This document shows, in pieces, positions 47,997-59,900 of a DNA stretch of 64,000 nucleotides (position 1 is the first letter of the stretch; every line of letters begins with the position of its first letter). This DNA is from Histoplasma ohiense (taxonomy: Eukaryota > Ascomycota > Eurotiomycetes > Onygenales > Ajellomycetaceae), in assembly GCA_017607445.1 (NCBI GenBank), contig JAEVHH010000001.1, positions 2,976,001 to 3,040,000 on the forward strand, read 5' to 3'. A program made the translations under genes and the position numbers. A model generated the notes under the pieces. That model saw nothing but the letters and a program-made list of their open reading frames with translations, was not told where the DNA came from and ran no database searches.

Positions 47997-49552
47997 AATT
48001 ATCTCTCTTCTTCAAAGACCTGGTTTCCAGGGCTTCTTACTGCAACATGCAAAGTTTGTAACATGTGCTGTGTGGTTAATATTGTATAGAGTTTGCAGAA
48101 CTGGGTTGGATTAATTGTTGAGATTAATTTCAAAATGTTGTTGTTTCAGAAGAATGTTTTTTCATCTCCAGTGTCAATGCAGTTCAATCATGATTTAGAC
48201 ACAACTTCTGAACCTCTTTCCTTTGACTTTTACACCAAAAATCACACTCCACCAAAAATCATCACCAACATCATCACTAACAATTTTTTATTAAAAAAGA
48301 ATACATCAATTTATCAAATAAAGTACACTGTATCTTTCTATGTGATTTTTATTGCGAAATTCGAAGTTTTGGTTGTGTGGTTGTGTTTTCCATTTTGGGT
48401 TGAGTTTTGTGTTGTTGCAATCCCTTTGATCAACATTGCAATATTGATTTCAATCTTCAACATCTGTTTTTCTTTCTTGTTGCTTTTGCTTTTTGCTTCT
48501 CCTTCTCCTTTGAACAAGGTCTTGGTACTGATTAAAGTTATGATAGAATGTCAGAACCAGCTGTTTCTGTTGCTGGTTCAGAGTCTATGAAGGGTGATAT
48601 GCTGTCTGCTATCAAGAGCATTTGCTTGGGTTGTCTGGAGAGGTTGCAGAACCCCTCAGTATATTCTTGCTTTGTGAATGATGAATGGACATGCTGTCAT
48701 GTCTGTCATATATCAAATAGAAGTTGTGCTGCTGTAAGTTTTCTTAAACTGAAGTTGTTATGGATGCTAATGAGTTATAGATGTCTGAGTGCTTTCACAA
48801 AACTGATCAATCTTTGATCAATGAATTTCATGAGATGCTGCTCTCTGACAAAGTTCTGAATGAGAGATTTGCCATGTATCAAACTGCTGTTGTGAGGTTT
48901 GTACTTGATGTGCAGGTCTACAAGAATGCAGATGGGGTTCTAGAATTCTATATGAACTCTGATGATCTGTTGTCACAGCAGAGTGTGGCATTTGATCATA
49001 GCAGTGTTTCAGAAAGTGTGTTTTTGTGTTCTGCTATTACATTGATGTCATTCTCACTGAGCCAAGATCTTGGTATGTTATTTGAGTTGACTGATAATGT
49101 AGGCAAAGATGAGGAAGCAGATGGTCTCATTGAAGTGTTAGATTATTATTATTATTATTCTTCAATTATAGATGTATACAGTCAGTGACTATGACATCTA
49201 CCTGAAATACTTCAGGATTTTTCAAATCAAGAATATTCTAATATACAAAAACAATTTGACACATGCATTAACAGAATTCCAGCCCAGAATCAAACAACTA
49301 TTCAAACTATTCAATCCAAAAATAAAATCAAAAGAATGTCAATGGGTTAGCACAACTCAACTTCAAAACAAAGGAAATAAATATTATAAAAGACAGCAGC
49401 TATTAAAAATCAACAGAAAAGAAAAAACATTTGCAATGACTATTATCAACAAATAATGAAGCAAACTGCTTGAAACAAATGAAAATTAACAATAAACAAA
49501 GTTAAAGAAAAGATCAAAATAAAATAAACAAAAACAACTGATCTAAATATCA

Positions 49553-52500
49553 TCAAGTGACACTATTCAAACAAGCTCTTGTAGCAACATTTGACTCATT
49601 TAAATATTCAATTAAAAACATATTTCCAGCTTTTGTATTGAATAACAAACTCAAATTTAACTGATTCAGTTGATACTTCTCTCTCAGTCTCAATCTTAGT
49701 TCTGAATACTTTGTACAAAGTAACAGAAGATGCTCTGGATTTTCATATAACTGACAATCTGAACATAGATCATTTAAATCATCTTTAAACTTTGCTAAAT
49801 ATGATTTGAAATGTCCATGTCCAAGCTTTAGCTGCATTATTGTAGCAAAAAGTTTCTTCTTACACTTTATTGAGCAAGTCTTCCACTTTGGCTTAGTTTC
49901 AAATCTGGAATAATGCACACTTTTTCTTTGCATGAACCAGACATCTTGCCACTTTTGTAAACATAATTCTCTTATTCTTCTTTTAATAAAAGACCATGTT
50001 ACAATTCTTTGACAGCAGACTTCTAACTCAGTGGCTCTTTTTGCAGCTTTATCAGCCATTTCATTGCCATATATACCCATGTGAGCAGGCACCCAGTGAA
50101 GATGAATAGAACAATTGAGTGAGATTTTTCTTTGGATATTTTGAAGACTTTTCAAAATCAGCTCTAGCATTGACTGTCCACTGCTGATTTTATTACTTTG
50201 AAGTCTTTTAAGCCCTGCTTGACTATCAGAGAATATCCAAATATGCTCAAATCTTCTCCATTGTTCAATCTTCATTTCAATCAATTTGAAAGCTCTTGAA
50301 ATTGCAAATAATTCAGCATTAAAAACTTCTGACTCTTTTCCAATTTGCCAAGAATCAAGAATATAGTTTTTATCATTTTCTGAATATGCTATTCCAGCTC
50401 CAAGATTGCCTGTTTTCTCACATTTTGAGCCATCAGTGTATATAAGAATTGCTTTATTTTTCACTTGTTTCAAAAGCTTTAAATGTTCTTGAGTCTGATC
50501 TTCTTTTGAAAGTTGACTAATGTTTAAATCAACAAGATTATCAAGACTTTTCTTCCAAGGAGAGAGATTTTCAATAGCTACTCTCTCTACATTTAAACTA
50601 GAGAAACAGTTCTTAATCATTGAGCAAATTCTAAATAACTGAGATGGTATCCTTCTTCTTTGTAAAGAACTTGAATTTTCAGATAAATCAGTCTCATTCC
50701 AATCAAGATAAAGTTCCCAATCTAATTCTAATCCATTTGACTCATTTGGAAAAGAACTTGAAACTCTCTTTCTAATAGAATGATGTGAATATAGCTTCAT
50801 AATTCTGAGAGCATAATTCATACAGATTTTATCAAATCTCACTTGTGGTGGAGAAATAGAGGCTTCAATTTCCATAGCTTTAATTGGAGTAGTTTTGAAT
50901 ACTCCTAGAATCTTTCTTAAAGCTGAGTTTTGAAGTTTTTGAAACCTTTCTATAAAGTGTTTTTGACCTCTCCACCACACCTGAACTGCATAATCTGAAA
51001 CAGAGGTCACACAGGCAATATATAATTGTCTCATTGCTTGAAATGTCAGACCTCTTTCAGTATTTGAAAGTCTCAATATACTGTTTAAAATTCTTTCAGC
51101 ATTTGCAGTTTTTATTTGCACATGAGATTTAAAATTCAATTGAGAATCTAACCAGACACCAAGCCATCTAACTGAGTTTTTAGGTTTAACTGAATGACTT
51201 AAAAGCTTAACTTCAGTATCTTTTTCTCTGAAATTTGGATAAAAATGAATTAATTCAGTTTTGTCCATATCAAAAACAATGTTTTTTGATTTTGCTTTTT
51301 CAATCATTTCAGTTGCTGCTTGCTCAATCAAATTGCAGTTATTCACAATTGATTCTGAGCTTACAACTAGGCCTAAATCATCCACATAGCTTGGAGTTCT
51401 CACCATAATTGCCATTTGTCTATCAATAAATAGAAACTTGATAAATATAGCAAACAAAATGGGTGAGACTGGGGAACCCCTGAGGAACTCCTATCTCAAT
51501 ATCTGTTATATCTTGTCTCATTCCATCAAAAAGCAACTGAATAGTTCTTTTTGACATGAAACAGATAACCCATTTAATGAGAGACTTTGGCATTCTCAGT
51601 TCTATCAAAGTATTGATCATTTGAGAAAGTGAAACACAATCAAATGCACCTTTTATATCAATAAACATTGCAGTTGTAACCATTTTTTCATTCTTTGCAA
51701 GTTGAATATCATGAACTACAGAGAGAACTGCATCAATTGCTGAGTTTTGCTTTCTACTTCCCACCTGATCATCATATAATAGATCAGTAGTAGCAGATAG
51801 AAAAGACAATCTAGTTGCAATTATCTTTTCCAGAATTTTTCCCAGGCAATTCAGCAGAGATATCACTCTATAAGATTTAGGAATAGTTGGTTTTCTATTG
51901 GGTTTTGAAAGAATAACTCCAACAGCATGCCTCCAGCACTTAGGATGATACCCATATTTCAAAAGATTTGAGAACAATTCAAAGAGCTCATCTTTTAGTA
52001 CTGAATAAAGCTCTTGAATTATTAAATGATTTATAGTATCAGCTCCTGCTGCTGTGACCTTTGAAGATGAAAAAATAGCTGTCTTTAATTCATCTTCAGT
52101 TAAGTCAGGCCATTCCCATTTCTTATCATGTTCATATTCATTATCTTCTTGCAAAGAACAAATCTCAGTTGAATTATTTGATGATGGAAATAATATTCTC
52201 ATAAAAGCTTGACATTTATCTTCAAATGAGCTAGCTATAATTTCCTCATTCTGGAAATTATAAGTTAATGCTGGTAGCTTAGACATTGTTTTTGACTTAG
52301 TATATCTAAAAGCTTTGAAGATCTCTTTCCCCTGAGCATTTTCTAGAAAGTTATTCCAACAATCAGTCTTTGCCTTTTTAATTGTTGAGAAATAATCATT
52401 TCTAATATTCTTTAAATACTCAAATGAAACAAGATCTTCTTTCCAATCTTTTTTAACTCTAGCTAAATGTCTTCTTTTATTTGAAATCTCATCATTCCAC

Positions 52501-52670
52501 CAAGGCTTAGAGAATTCAGAGACTCTTTTCAATGGAATATATTTCTTTATACTTGAAAGAATAATCTCAGTGATTAAATTTGCTCTGTCTTCAAGCATTT
52601 TATCTGTAAGATTTGTATCTGATTTCCAATAAAGAGTTTCTCTATTCTCTAATTTCAACTTTTCAATCAT
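49553..52670 (-). pseudogene. LINE ORF2, reverse transcriptase, RNase H and CCHC part (one frameshift)
   Basis: Two overlapping frames: 52670-51423 and 51457-49553. The first holds the thumb-side linker and RT blocks YRVISLLNCLGKILEKIIATRL, FIDIKGAFDCVS and GVPQG. The second resumes with LFAIFIKFLF-like sequence and the catalytic YVDD, then RNase H with TDGS, NAELFAISRAF, FSDSQAGL and NEMADKAAKRA (all four acidic residues present) and HWVPAHMG. It ends with CSDCQLYENPEHLLLLC, the usual C-terminal CCHC. The frame change lies in a GGGG run near 51,470, directly after GVPQG, and looks like a one-base insertion. Apart from that the frame is open for about 1,040 codons with almost no CpG. Confidence 0.9.
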
Positions 52671-53493
52671 TCTTTTTCACTTCTGTCCACTGAGCTTTTT
52701 CAAAGTTGTATTGATTTGAATATAATGGGTTTTGAACTGTTTGATTACTATCCAATTCCATATCAACTTGAATTATCTCATGTCCAGTGGCAGCACCATT
52801 TGTTTCATTTGAGTCAACATACCAATTAAAATGTTTATTCTCATATAGATTCTTAGAGAAAAAACATAGATCAATAATTGACTTCTGTCTCAAACCTGGC
52901 TTGTGAAAAGTGGGAATATCTTGCTCATTTATCAACTCTAGTTTGTTTAAAAGTGCCCATTCAACTAGGTTTTCAGCTCTAATTGATTGAGTTCTTTCTG
53001 AATTCCACCAAGAGTGATGAGCATTGAAATCCCCCATGATTATTGAGTTTTTTTCTGGTTTCAACTGCATTAAACATCTATCAAATGTCCAAGTTCTATT
53101 GTTTTCTCTCAGTGATCTTTCATTGTAGATATTGATTAATTGAATATTTTCAAACTGTTTTTTCATATCCACAATGTCACCAACAAGAATATCAGAGTCA
53201 GATATCAAATCATATCTCAGATTGAACTGAAATCTTGAATTCTTTCTAGCATAAATTGCCACTCTAACTCTAATATCTGTTTTCTCTGGTAAAAAACAAT
53301 AGTATGCTGGATGAGATACACCATACTCTTGATCAGCATCAAGTCTGGGTTCTTGAACAAGAATGAAGTCTGCCTTTTGCTCATAGCCAATTTGTAAACA
53401 GGAATAAAGACATGGATTTGTTCTGTCCACATTATTTTGAATAAATTTGATTTTTGTAGAACTTTTAACATTTTTTTGTTGTTTTTCTGACAT
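52663..53493 (-). pseudogene. LINE ORF2, endonuclease part
   Basis: Starts ATG (MSEKQQKNVKSSTKIKFIQNN) and encodes an exonuclease-endonuclease-phosphatase domain: IKFIQNNVDR, LVQEPRL, the metal-binding IMGDFNAHHSWW, a stretch ending SIIDLCF, and a histidine motif TGHEII. It makes the first nick in target DNA for target-primed reverse transcription. It ends in TGA eight bases into the RT frame (overlap 52663-52670), next to an AAAAAG run, so endonuclease and RT were probably one ORF2 before a one-base change. ORF1 ends 27 bases upstream. Confidence 0.9.
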
Positions 53494-53520
53494 TACACAA
53501 TTATTAAGAAGTGTTTCTCT

Positions 53521-55036
53521 TTATTCAGAGTCAGATAATAAACTGAATCTATTATTCACAACTTCAACTGCTATCATATCCTGCATATGTGTATCTCTTA
53601 TCTTTGTTTGAACAGGGGTTCTTGGTGACTTCTGTGATCTAATTTTTTGCTTTGCAGAAGGTTCAGAGATAGCAGATTCAGAGAGTTGAGAATTTCTTCT
53701 TTTTTGTTTATTGCTATTATTTACATTAGTAGAGACTGAGTTATTTGTCTGTACTGATGACTTTCCTGATTTGAGAGCAAATACACATTCTTTTGAATTT
53801 GCAAAATGGGGCTCTTTACAATTGGCACACTTTGCAATGGATTTGGAATGTTCACACAATTTTCCCTTTTTCAAACATAGATGACAACTGTGCTCAGCTG
53901 TCTTGTGAGATTGAGCACAAATTTGACATCTTACATTTCTCTTACAGAGATTTGCAAAATGACCATACTTCTGACAATTTGAACACTGAATTTGAGATTT
54001 TAGATTTTTCTCTTGTATCTTTAAATTCATATGTTCTCATTCTCATACCAGCAATTCTCACAAAGGAGAGTTTAGACTGTTCAAATGACTCAGTTATGAT
54101 TAGCACTGAAGCATTTTGTCTATTTTCTCTTTGCTCCTCATTGTTCAGCCAAATTGGCAGCTTTTTTAATTTGATTGAATTGAAGTCTTCAATTTCATGC
54201 TGAAGTTGAATCAGTCCATCATCATGATTGAAGATTGCTGTAGGTATGTCATGGAGAACAAACTTGCCCCATTTCTCATCTTTTTCCACTGAAATCTCAG
54301 TTTTTAAAAGAGATCTTACTATGGGGGTCCAGATCTGTTGATTTTGAATCAGAAAATCAGAATTGAACTCAGGCATGGTAGTGAGAATTATTGAATTTCC
54401 AAGAAAAGAGCTTTCAACTGAAGCTACAACTGATCTGTGTAGTTCAGATTCAAAGACAGAGTTTAATGCATGATTTATCTCATTTCTCATTTGAAAAACA
54501 AGACTTACATTTGATAGCATCTTTTTCTCAAAGACTTCTTTGTTAAAGATTTTAACAATTAGTCTTTGAGCTTTTGACTGAAGAAGTCTCTCATCTTTTA
54601 GCTCTTTTCTTGATTTTTCTGAACTCAGTGTATTCAGAGAATCAGCAGATTTTGAATTCTGAGTATATGTTTTTTTCAAGGATGCAATTTTTGTAACAGA
54701 AGAGGTAGAAGATACTGCTGCAGCTTGAGCATAAGTTCTCAGCTCTGTTTTCTGTTCTGTAGATTGAGATGAACTTAAAGATTTCATCTCAAAAACCTTT
54801 TCTAGTTTAGAAGAGATTCCCAGTTTATATTTTAGAATCTCATTCAGTTGTCTTGCTTGAATTAGCAGTATATGAAGTACTTCAGTATCTTTTTCCTCCA
54901 TACATTGATTTTTCAAGCATTTGGCAGCATTTTCAAGGTTTTGAATTTCTTGCATCTGATCTTGATATTTCTTTTTTCGTTTTTTAAGAAACTCAATCTC
55001 AGGAATCTCATCAGAAAAGACATCCTTCTCTATCAT
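53521..55036 (-). pseudogene. LINE ORF1, gag-like RNA-binding protein with zinc knuckles (one frameshift)
   Basis: Frame one 55036-53942 starts MIEKDVFSDEIPEIEFLKKRKKKYQ, with a coiled N-terminus and Q/S-rich middle (TYAQAAAVSSTSSV). Frame two 54030-53521 carries the knuckles CSNCQKYGHFANLC, CQICAQSHKTAEHSC and CANCKEPHFANSKEC, and ends with LLSDSE. The frames overlap over about 90 bases; protein-like sequence passes from one to the other between RIAGMRMRTYEF and the first knuckle. Known role of ORF1 proteins: coat the LINE RNA and act as a chaperone. The overlap could be a mutation or a programmed shift; I favour a mutation because two other single-base changes occur in ORF2. Confidence 0.87.
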
Positions 55037-56385
55037 TTTGATAGATATTGATAGATTTAGATGATTTGATTGTGTTTCAAGCTATTTTTCCTACTAGTAA
55101 TAGTAACTCAGATTAAGTTTTTCAAGAGAACTTAATAAACTAATACTGATTTTTAGAGATAAATCAGTTAAATCTTCACAAAGTTGAGTGCTACAAACTT
55201 GACAGAGGAGGGGGAGACTAATGATTTCAACTTGATTAAGTCAAGACTGAAATGTCAGTTTTTGAAAGAAAAACTAACAAAAAATACTCAGCTTTTTGAA
55301 GAGAAGCTGTTAAAACTAGTTAGTTATATTCTTTACTTCAGAAATCTCCCCACACAACAAGTGTGTAGCTCAATTGATAAAGAAAAGGTATATAATAACC
55401 ACTTGATCAGTATTAATGAAAGCTCTTCAGCCTTTGAATAAGATAAAAGAAATATGAATTTTTGGGCAGAAATTCTCTGTTTTATTAACTCAGAGTTAAA
55501 ACAGAGAAAACACTCTATCTCTTTCAAACTTTGTCTTTTTCTTAATTAAAAAGCTTCTCAAAGTTTCTGCTTAAACTAGGCCCCACCTCAGTTTAAGATT
55601 ATATTCCTGAAAAATCAAAAGCTTTCAATACTAAATGAATTCCCTTTCATTCAAATTGAAACACTTTATCCTACTGAATAGCTCCCAATAAGTTGAATAT
55701 TGAGTTTCCAAAGAAATGGGTATGCAAATGAAGAATCAACAGGCTAAACCTGCACTTTTTTCCTTTATAATAGATTATATATATATAAATATATATATAA
55801 ACTACTTGCAGGGACCAAGCTATCTTTCAAACACTGAAATTTCCACTTTTATCTTATGTTCTTATCAATGGAGGGGTTATTCGAAGGGATTCGATGAGGG
55901 ATTCAAGGGACGATGGATTCGAATTGATGGGGTATGCACTAGTCAATTGTGCCGAGGTATCTTTTTGTTACTTGGCAGGCACGTGTGGCTGGGAGGTACT
56001 CAGGGGGGACTTGGCACGGGTGCGTTGGAACACAAAAATCGATCAGAGTTTTCCCAAACAGAGAATCAGGAATAACTCAAGCAACTGCAGATCAAATTGA
56101 ATAAGATTTTAACAGATTATCAAAATAAGATAGATCTATCTGTGATCAAAATCTGAGTTGATTTGACTCAGTATTGATGGAGTAATTGGATGAACTGTTG
56201 AAGATCTGCCCAAGCAGATGCCAAAACACTATTCATCAAATATCTCCCTCAAAACCTCATCAAATCTTTTCAAATTTGCAGCAGTTACTGATGGAGGCAG
56301 CAGGAATCGATTGAGGGTACTCGCGTTGTCTAATTCGAAGAATTGGGCTCGTTCGGGGTTTTGCTCGTTGAGTTGAAGTCAATCG
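55037..56385 (-). promoter_or_regulatory. 5' leader of the LINE, with two CpG-bearing patches
   Basis: Non-coding region between the element's 5' end and ORF1. It should contain the internal promoter, because LINEs must carry their own. Two stretches, about 55,868-56,045 and 56,305-56,385, hold many CpG dinucleotides (attcgaaggg, attcgatgag, cacgtgtg, tactcgcg), whereas the intervening sequence and the coding region hold almost none. An AT-dinucleotide run atatatataaatatatata lies at 55,778-55,798. Short plus-strand frames here have no family signal. Confidence 0.6.
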
Positions 56386-56954
56386 TTGAAGTGTTAGAAA
56401 GAAACACAGCAGCATATTGCTGTTGTTGTATTCAACATTTGACAACATCCCCCCATCATCATTGTGAGTCTGCTGAGAGTTGACACAAAAAATGCAAGCA
56501 CTGCTTGATGATGAAGCACATCTACATTCTGGTAAGTTATTATTCAAAACAGATGTTTTTACAGTATATAATATTAACTTTCTATTAGATGTCAGTGGAT
56601 GTTGTTGAATTGACTCAGGCAGTTATCAATGCTGCTGAGGATTTAATTGTTGCTGATGTGGATGCTTTGAATGTTAATGTTTTGCAGGGTGATGTGACTG
56701 TGGTGGTTAGATTCTTTGCTGTGAAGATCTGAGAGATTCAATGAGACAGTTCTTCTGAGGCTCTGGCTGAAATGATGATTGATGAGATCCCAGTGGTTAC
56801 ATCGCTGATTGCAGCTCTCAAGTCATTGTTGAAATGTCATGCTTTGTCAGTTGAGGAAATCCAGAATAATAAGCAGGTTTGTCTTGATGACAATTTCTTG
56901 AATGACACTGGCCAAGCTGAGGCAGATCTGTTTTTTAATCTCTGGATGGAATAA

Positions 56955-59900
56955 GTATATCCAGCAGTTATTGTCATCTTCTTCATTTTCATTTACTGAC
57001 TGGCTTCTGATAGATTTTATTAAACTGTTTCAAGTACTTCTGACTGTTCATCAAGTTTTCCTTGAGTTCCCAAGAATTATCTGTGTCTGTACAATCTTTT
57101 CATTTGACAAGATATTGTGTTTGACTGCAGTACTGATGCTTGTCTAATATAGCTTCAACTTCTCATTCCTCTTGTGTGTCTATAATTATTGGTTCTGCTT
57201 GCAGAATTTGTCTGTCGCGTGTGTGATATGGTTTGAGAAGGGAAACATGAAATATGAGATGAATTTCTTTATATTGCAGTGTGAGTTTCAGTTTGTACAC
57301 CTGCATACCACAGATATCAATTATTTGAAAGAGACTCAAAAATCAATGATCTAATTTGGGTGAGGATTGCAAGATGGATATATTTTTTGCATGCAGCATT
57401 ACTCAGTCCTCTATCTTAAAGCTTTTTGATATATGATGCTGATTGTAATACTTTTTCTCAGCTGCTTTGACAGCTTTCAGGCATTCTTGGATTTTATTCT
57501 CCACTTGCTTCATCTATTCCACTTGTTCCATCATCAATTTTGATGCATCTATACTTGGGGGTTTCATGTCTATGCGAAGTTCAGTTGGTCGGCTGATCAT
57601 TGCTTCAGATGATGTCATTTTTATTGATGTGTGGAAGGTGTTGTTATATGCTCATTGCATCAGAGGAATTCATTCTATCCAATTATCTTGCTGATAGCTG
57701 CAATATGTGTGAAGATAATGTTCAATCACCTGGTTCAATTGTTCTGTCTGGCCATTGATTTGCGGGTGGAATGCTGTTGATAATTTTTGTTGAACATGGA
57801 GCAGATAACATAATGTCAATCAAAACTTGCTATTTATTAATGAATCTCAGTTGTTAATAATGTTTGCAGATAGGTCAAAGTTCTTTGCAACTCTTCATAC
57901 AATAATATCTGTGAGTTCTTCTGCATCTAGCTCTGAAGATGTGGGCACAATTATGACCCATTTGATGAATAAATCAACAAATATGACAATAGCATTATAG
58001 ATTTGACTTCTCTTTTTATTATCTGACAGATCTTCAATAAAGTCCATGCTAATTGTATGCCATTTCTTATCTGACACTGGATGTGGTTGTAGCAATCTGT
58101 ATGGCTTGTGCTGTGGTATCTTGATGCATTGACAAACATCACAAGTTCTCACATATTCTGCAATCTCATCACTCATACCATGCCACAAGTACTTGTGTTT
58201 GATTGCTTTGATGATTTTGTCACATCCAAAATGACCACCTTGAGAATCATCATAGTTCATTTTCATTATTTCATGTCTTATGGCTTTATCTTGTGATATA
58301 TAGACTTTACCATCTTTTCTGAGCAGATCATCTTTATCTACTGCTCAGATTGAATAATTATCTACACTAGTGTCACTCATCTCTAGTCTTCTGCAAAGTT
58401 CAGACATGTCAGTGTCTCTATTCTGAATCTGCAGTAAGAGTTTGATGATAGATTCAGCTATCTCTTCACAATAGACTGTCTCAGACTCAAATATCTTGAC
58501 AGCTAGAATTCATAGCATCAGAGTTTCTAGATTTAACTCTGTAATGTCTGCAACTTTGTTCTCATCCACAGATGTGTTCTTTATTCTGCAGAGATTGTTG
58601 TCATCAATGACTACAGATCTCTTCACTCAACAATTTTCATTAGCTTGCAGATCTTTTCACATCATCTTGATACATTGATTTAATTTTGTGTTTTCTTTTG
58701 TCTTTAGTGACTTAAAGATTATCTTATACAGCTTCTCTTGCAGAGTAGAGAGCTCTGTCAAAGAAGCTGCATGTTTTACAAAATCTGGATGATGACTTGA
58801 TGCATCTGCAGGATTATTTTTCTCAGAATGATGCTCTATTTCAAAATTGAACACTGAGAGCATTTCCATCCAGCAAATCTGACATCCATTTAGCTGCTTT
58901 GTTGTCATGAAGTGCTGGAGATTGACATGGTCAGATAAAACAGTTATTGGATGTCTGCTATTATGTAAGTAATGACATCATTGTCTGAAAGCTTCTACAA
59001 TCAGCAACATTTCTAGATCATATGTTTGATAACATCTTTCTATTTCTGTGAGCTTTCTAGACCAAAATGTGATTGAGTGTCAGTGACCATCATTCATTAA
59101 TTGTGATATTACTGTGGTGATTGCAACATCAGATCCATCCATTTCTATACAGAGTTTTCACTGCAGATCAAAGTGAATCAACAACAGTGCTTTTGTAAAG
59201 CATTCTTTTAACTGCAAAATTGTGTGCTTGTAGTTTTCATCTAACTGAACTGATGTGTTATTCTTCCCCCTTTTTGTTTTGTAATCTTTTAACAATTCGG
59301 TCAGAGGTGCTGTTATTATTGAGAACTTGTATATGAATTGATGATAGAAATTGATGAATTCTAGAAATATTTGCAATTTGTTTATAGTTTGTGGTTCTGA
59401 TCAATCTAGAATTGTGTCAATGCAGTGTTTCTCAACAGTAATGCTCTGTGTGGTAACCACAAAACCTAAAAATCCAATTTCTGTTGTGTGGAATGTACAC
59501 TTACTAAGTTTGGCATATAGTCTCCATTGCCTTAACCGTTCCAGCACATTCTTAACATGGACGACATGTTCATCAAGTGTGTTTGAATAGATTATGATAT
59601 TGTCAAGATAAGCCACACAATATACATCTAAAAGATCACTGAGGGCTTTGTTGATATAAGATTGAAAGGTCACAGAGGCATTGATTAGCTCAAAAGATAA
59701 GACTAGATATTCAAAGTGTCCATATTGTGTTTGAAATGCTGTTTTTCATTCATTCTCTGCTTGTATACAAATTCTATGATATGCATCTCTAAGATTCAGC
59801 TGTGTATATATTTTGGCATCTGCTAATCTATCAAGTATTTCACTTATCAAGAGCAGTGGATATCAATTCTTGATCATTATTTCATTCAATTCTTGATAAT

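Larger units (their letters stand above)
49130..56398 (-). mobile_element. Tad-like LINE (non-LTR retrotransposon), youngest insertion of the nest
   Basis: The 13-bp sequence ttgaagtgttaga flanks it at 49130-49142 and 56386-56398. Element proper 49143-56385, 7,243 bp, on the minus strand, ending in an (AAT)n tail (plus 49143 onward attattatt). Order: 5' leader, ORF1 with CCHC knuckles, then ORF2 with apurinic-type endonuclease, RT, RNase H and a C-terminal CCHC. That order is typical of the fungal Tad clade. Coding parts have no premature stops but three single-base frame changes. It splits exon 2 of D's antisense gene. Confidence 0.92.
48548..56954 (+). pseudogene. Antisense cysteine-rich accessory gene of chromovirus D, split by the LINE
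   Basis: Best-preserved copy. Exon 1 48548-48733 starts MSEPAVSVAGSESMKG and carries module 1: CLGC, C after 10 residues, then TCCHVCHISNRSC. Intron 1 is 48734-48780 (GTAAGT...ttatag, 47 bp, with gctaatgag as a likely branch site). Exon 2 48781-49142 continues beyond the LINE at 56399-56531, encoding MSECFHKTDQSLINEFHEML and later module 2 (AAYCCCCIQHL...HHHC, one TGA, KKCKHC). Intron 2 is about 56532-56588 (GTAAGT, attaac branch, ctattag). Exon 3 56589-56954 ends LFFNLWME and TAA, with two TGA in FFAVKI-TGA-EIQ-TGA. Phases are zero at both introns. The product would be about 350 residues, acidic after the first module. Function unknown; a zinc-binding nucleic-acid or protein-interaction role is only inferred from the Cys pattern. 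Confidence 0.62.

Noticed and set aside
53793..54203. 136-codon plus-strand open frame inside the LINE
   Set aside because: It is antisense to ORF1 with its zinc knuckles; an AT-rich, CpG-free strand opposite a coding region easily stays open. It does not carry the six-Cys module or splice signals of the antisense genes in the chromoviruses.
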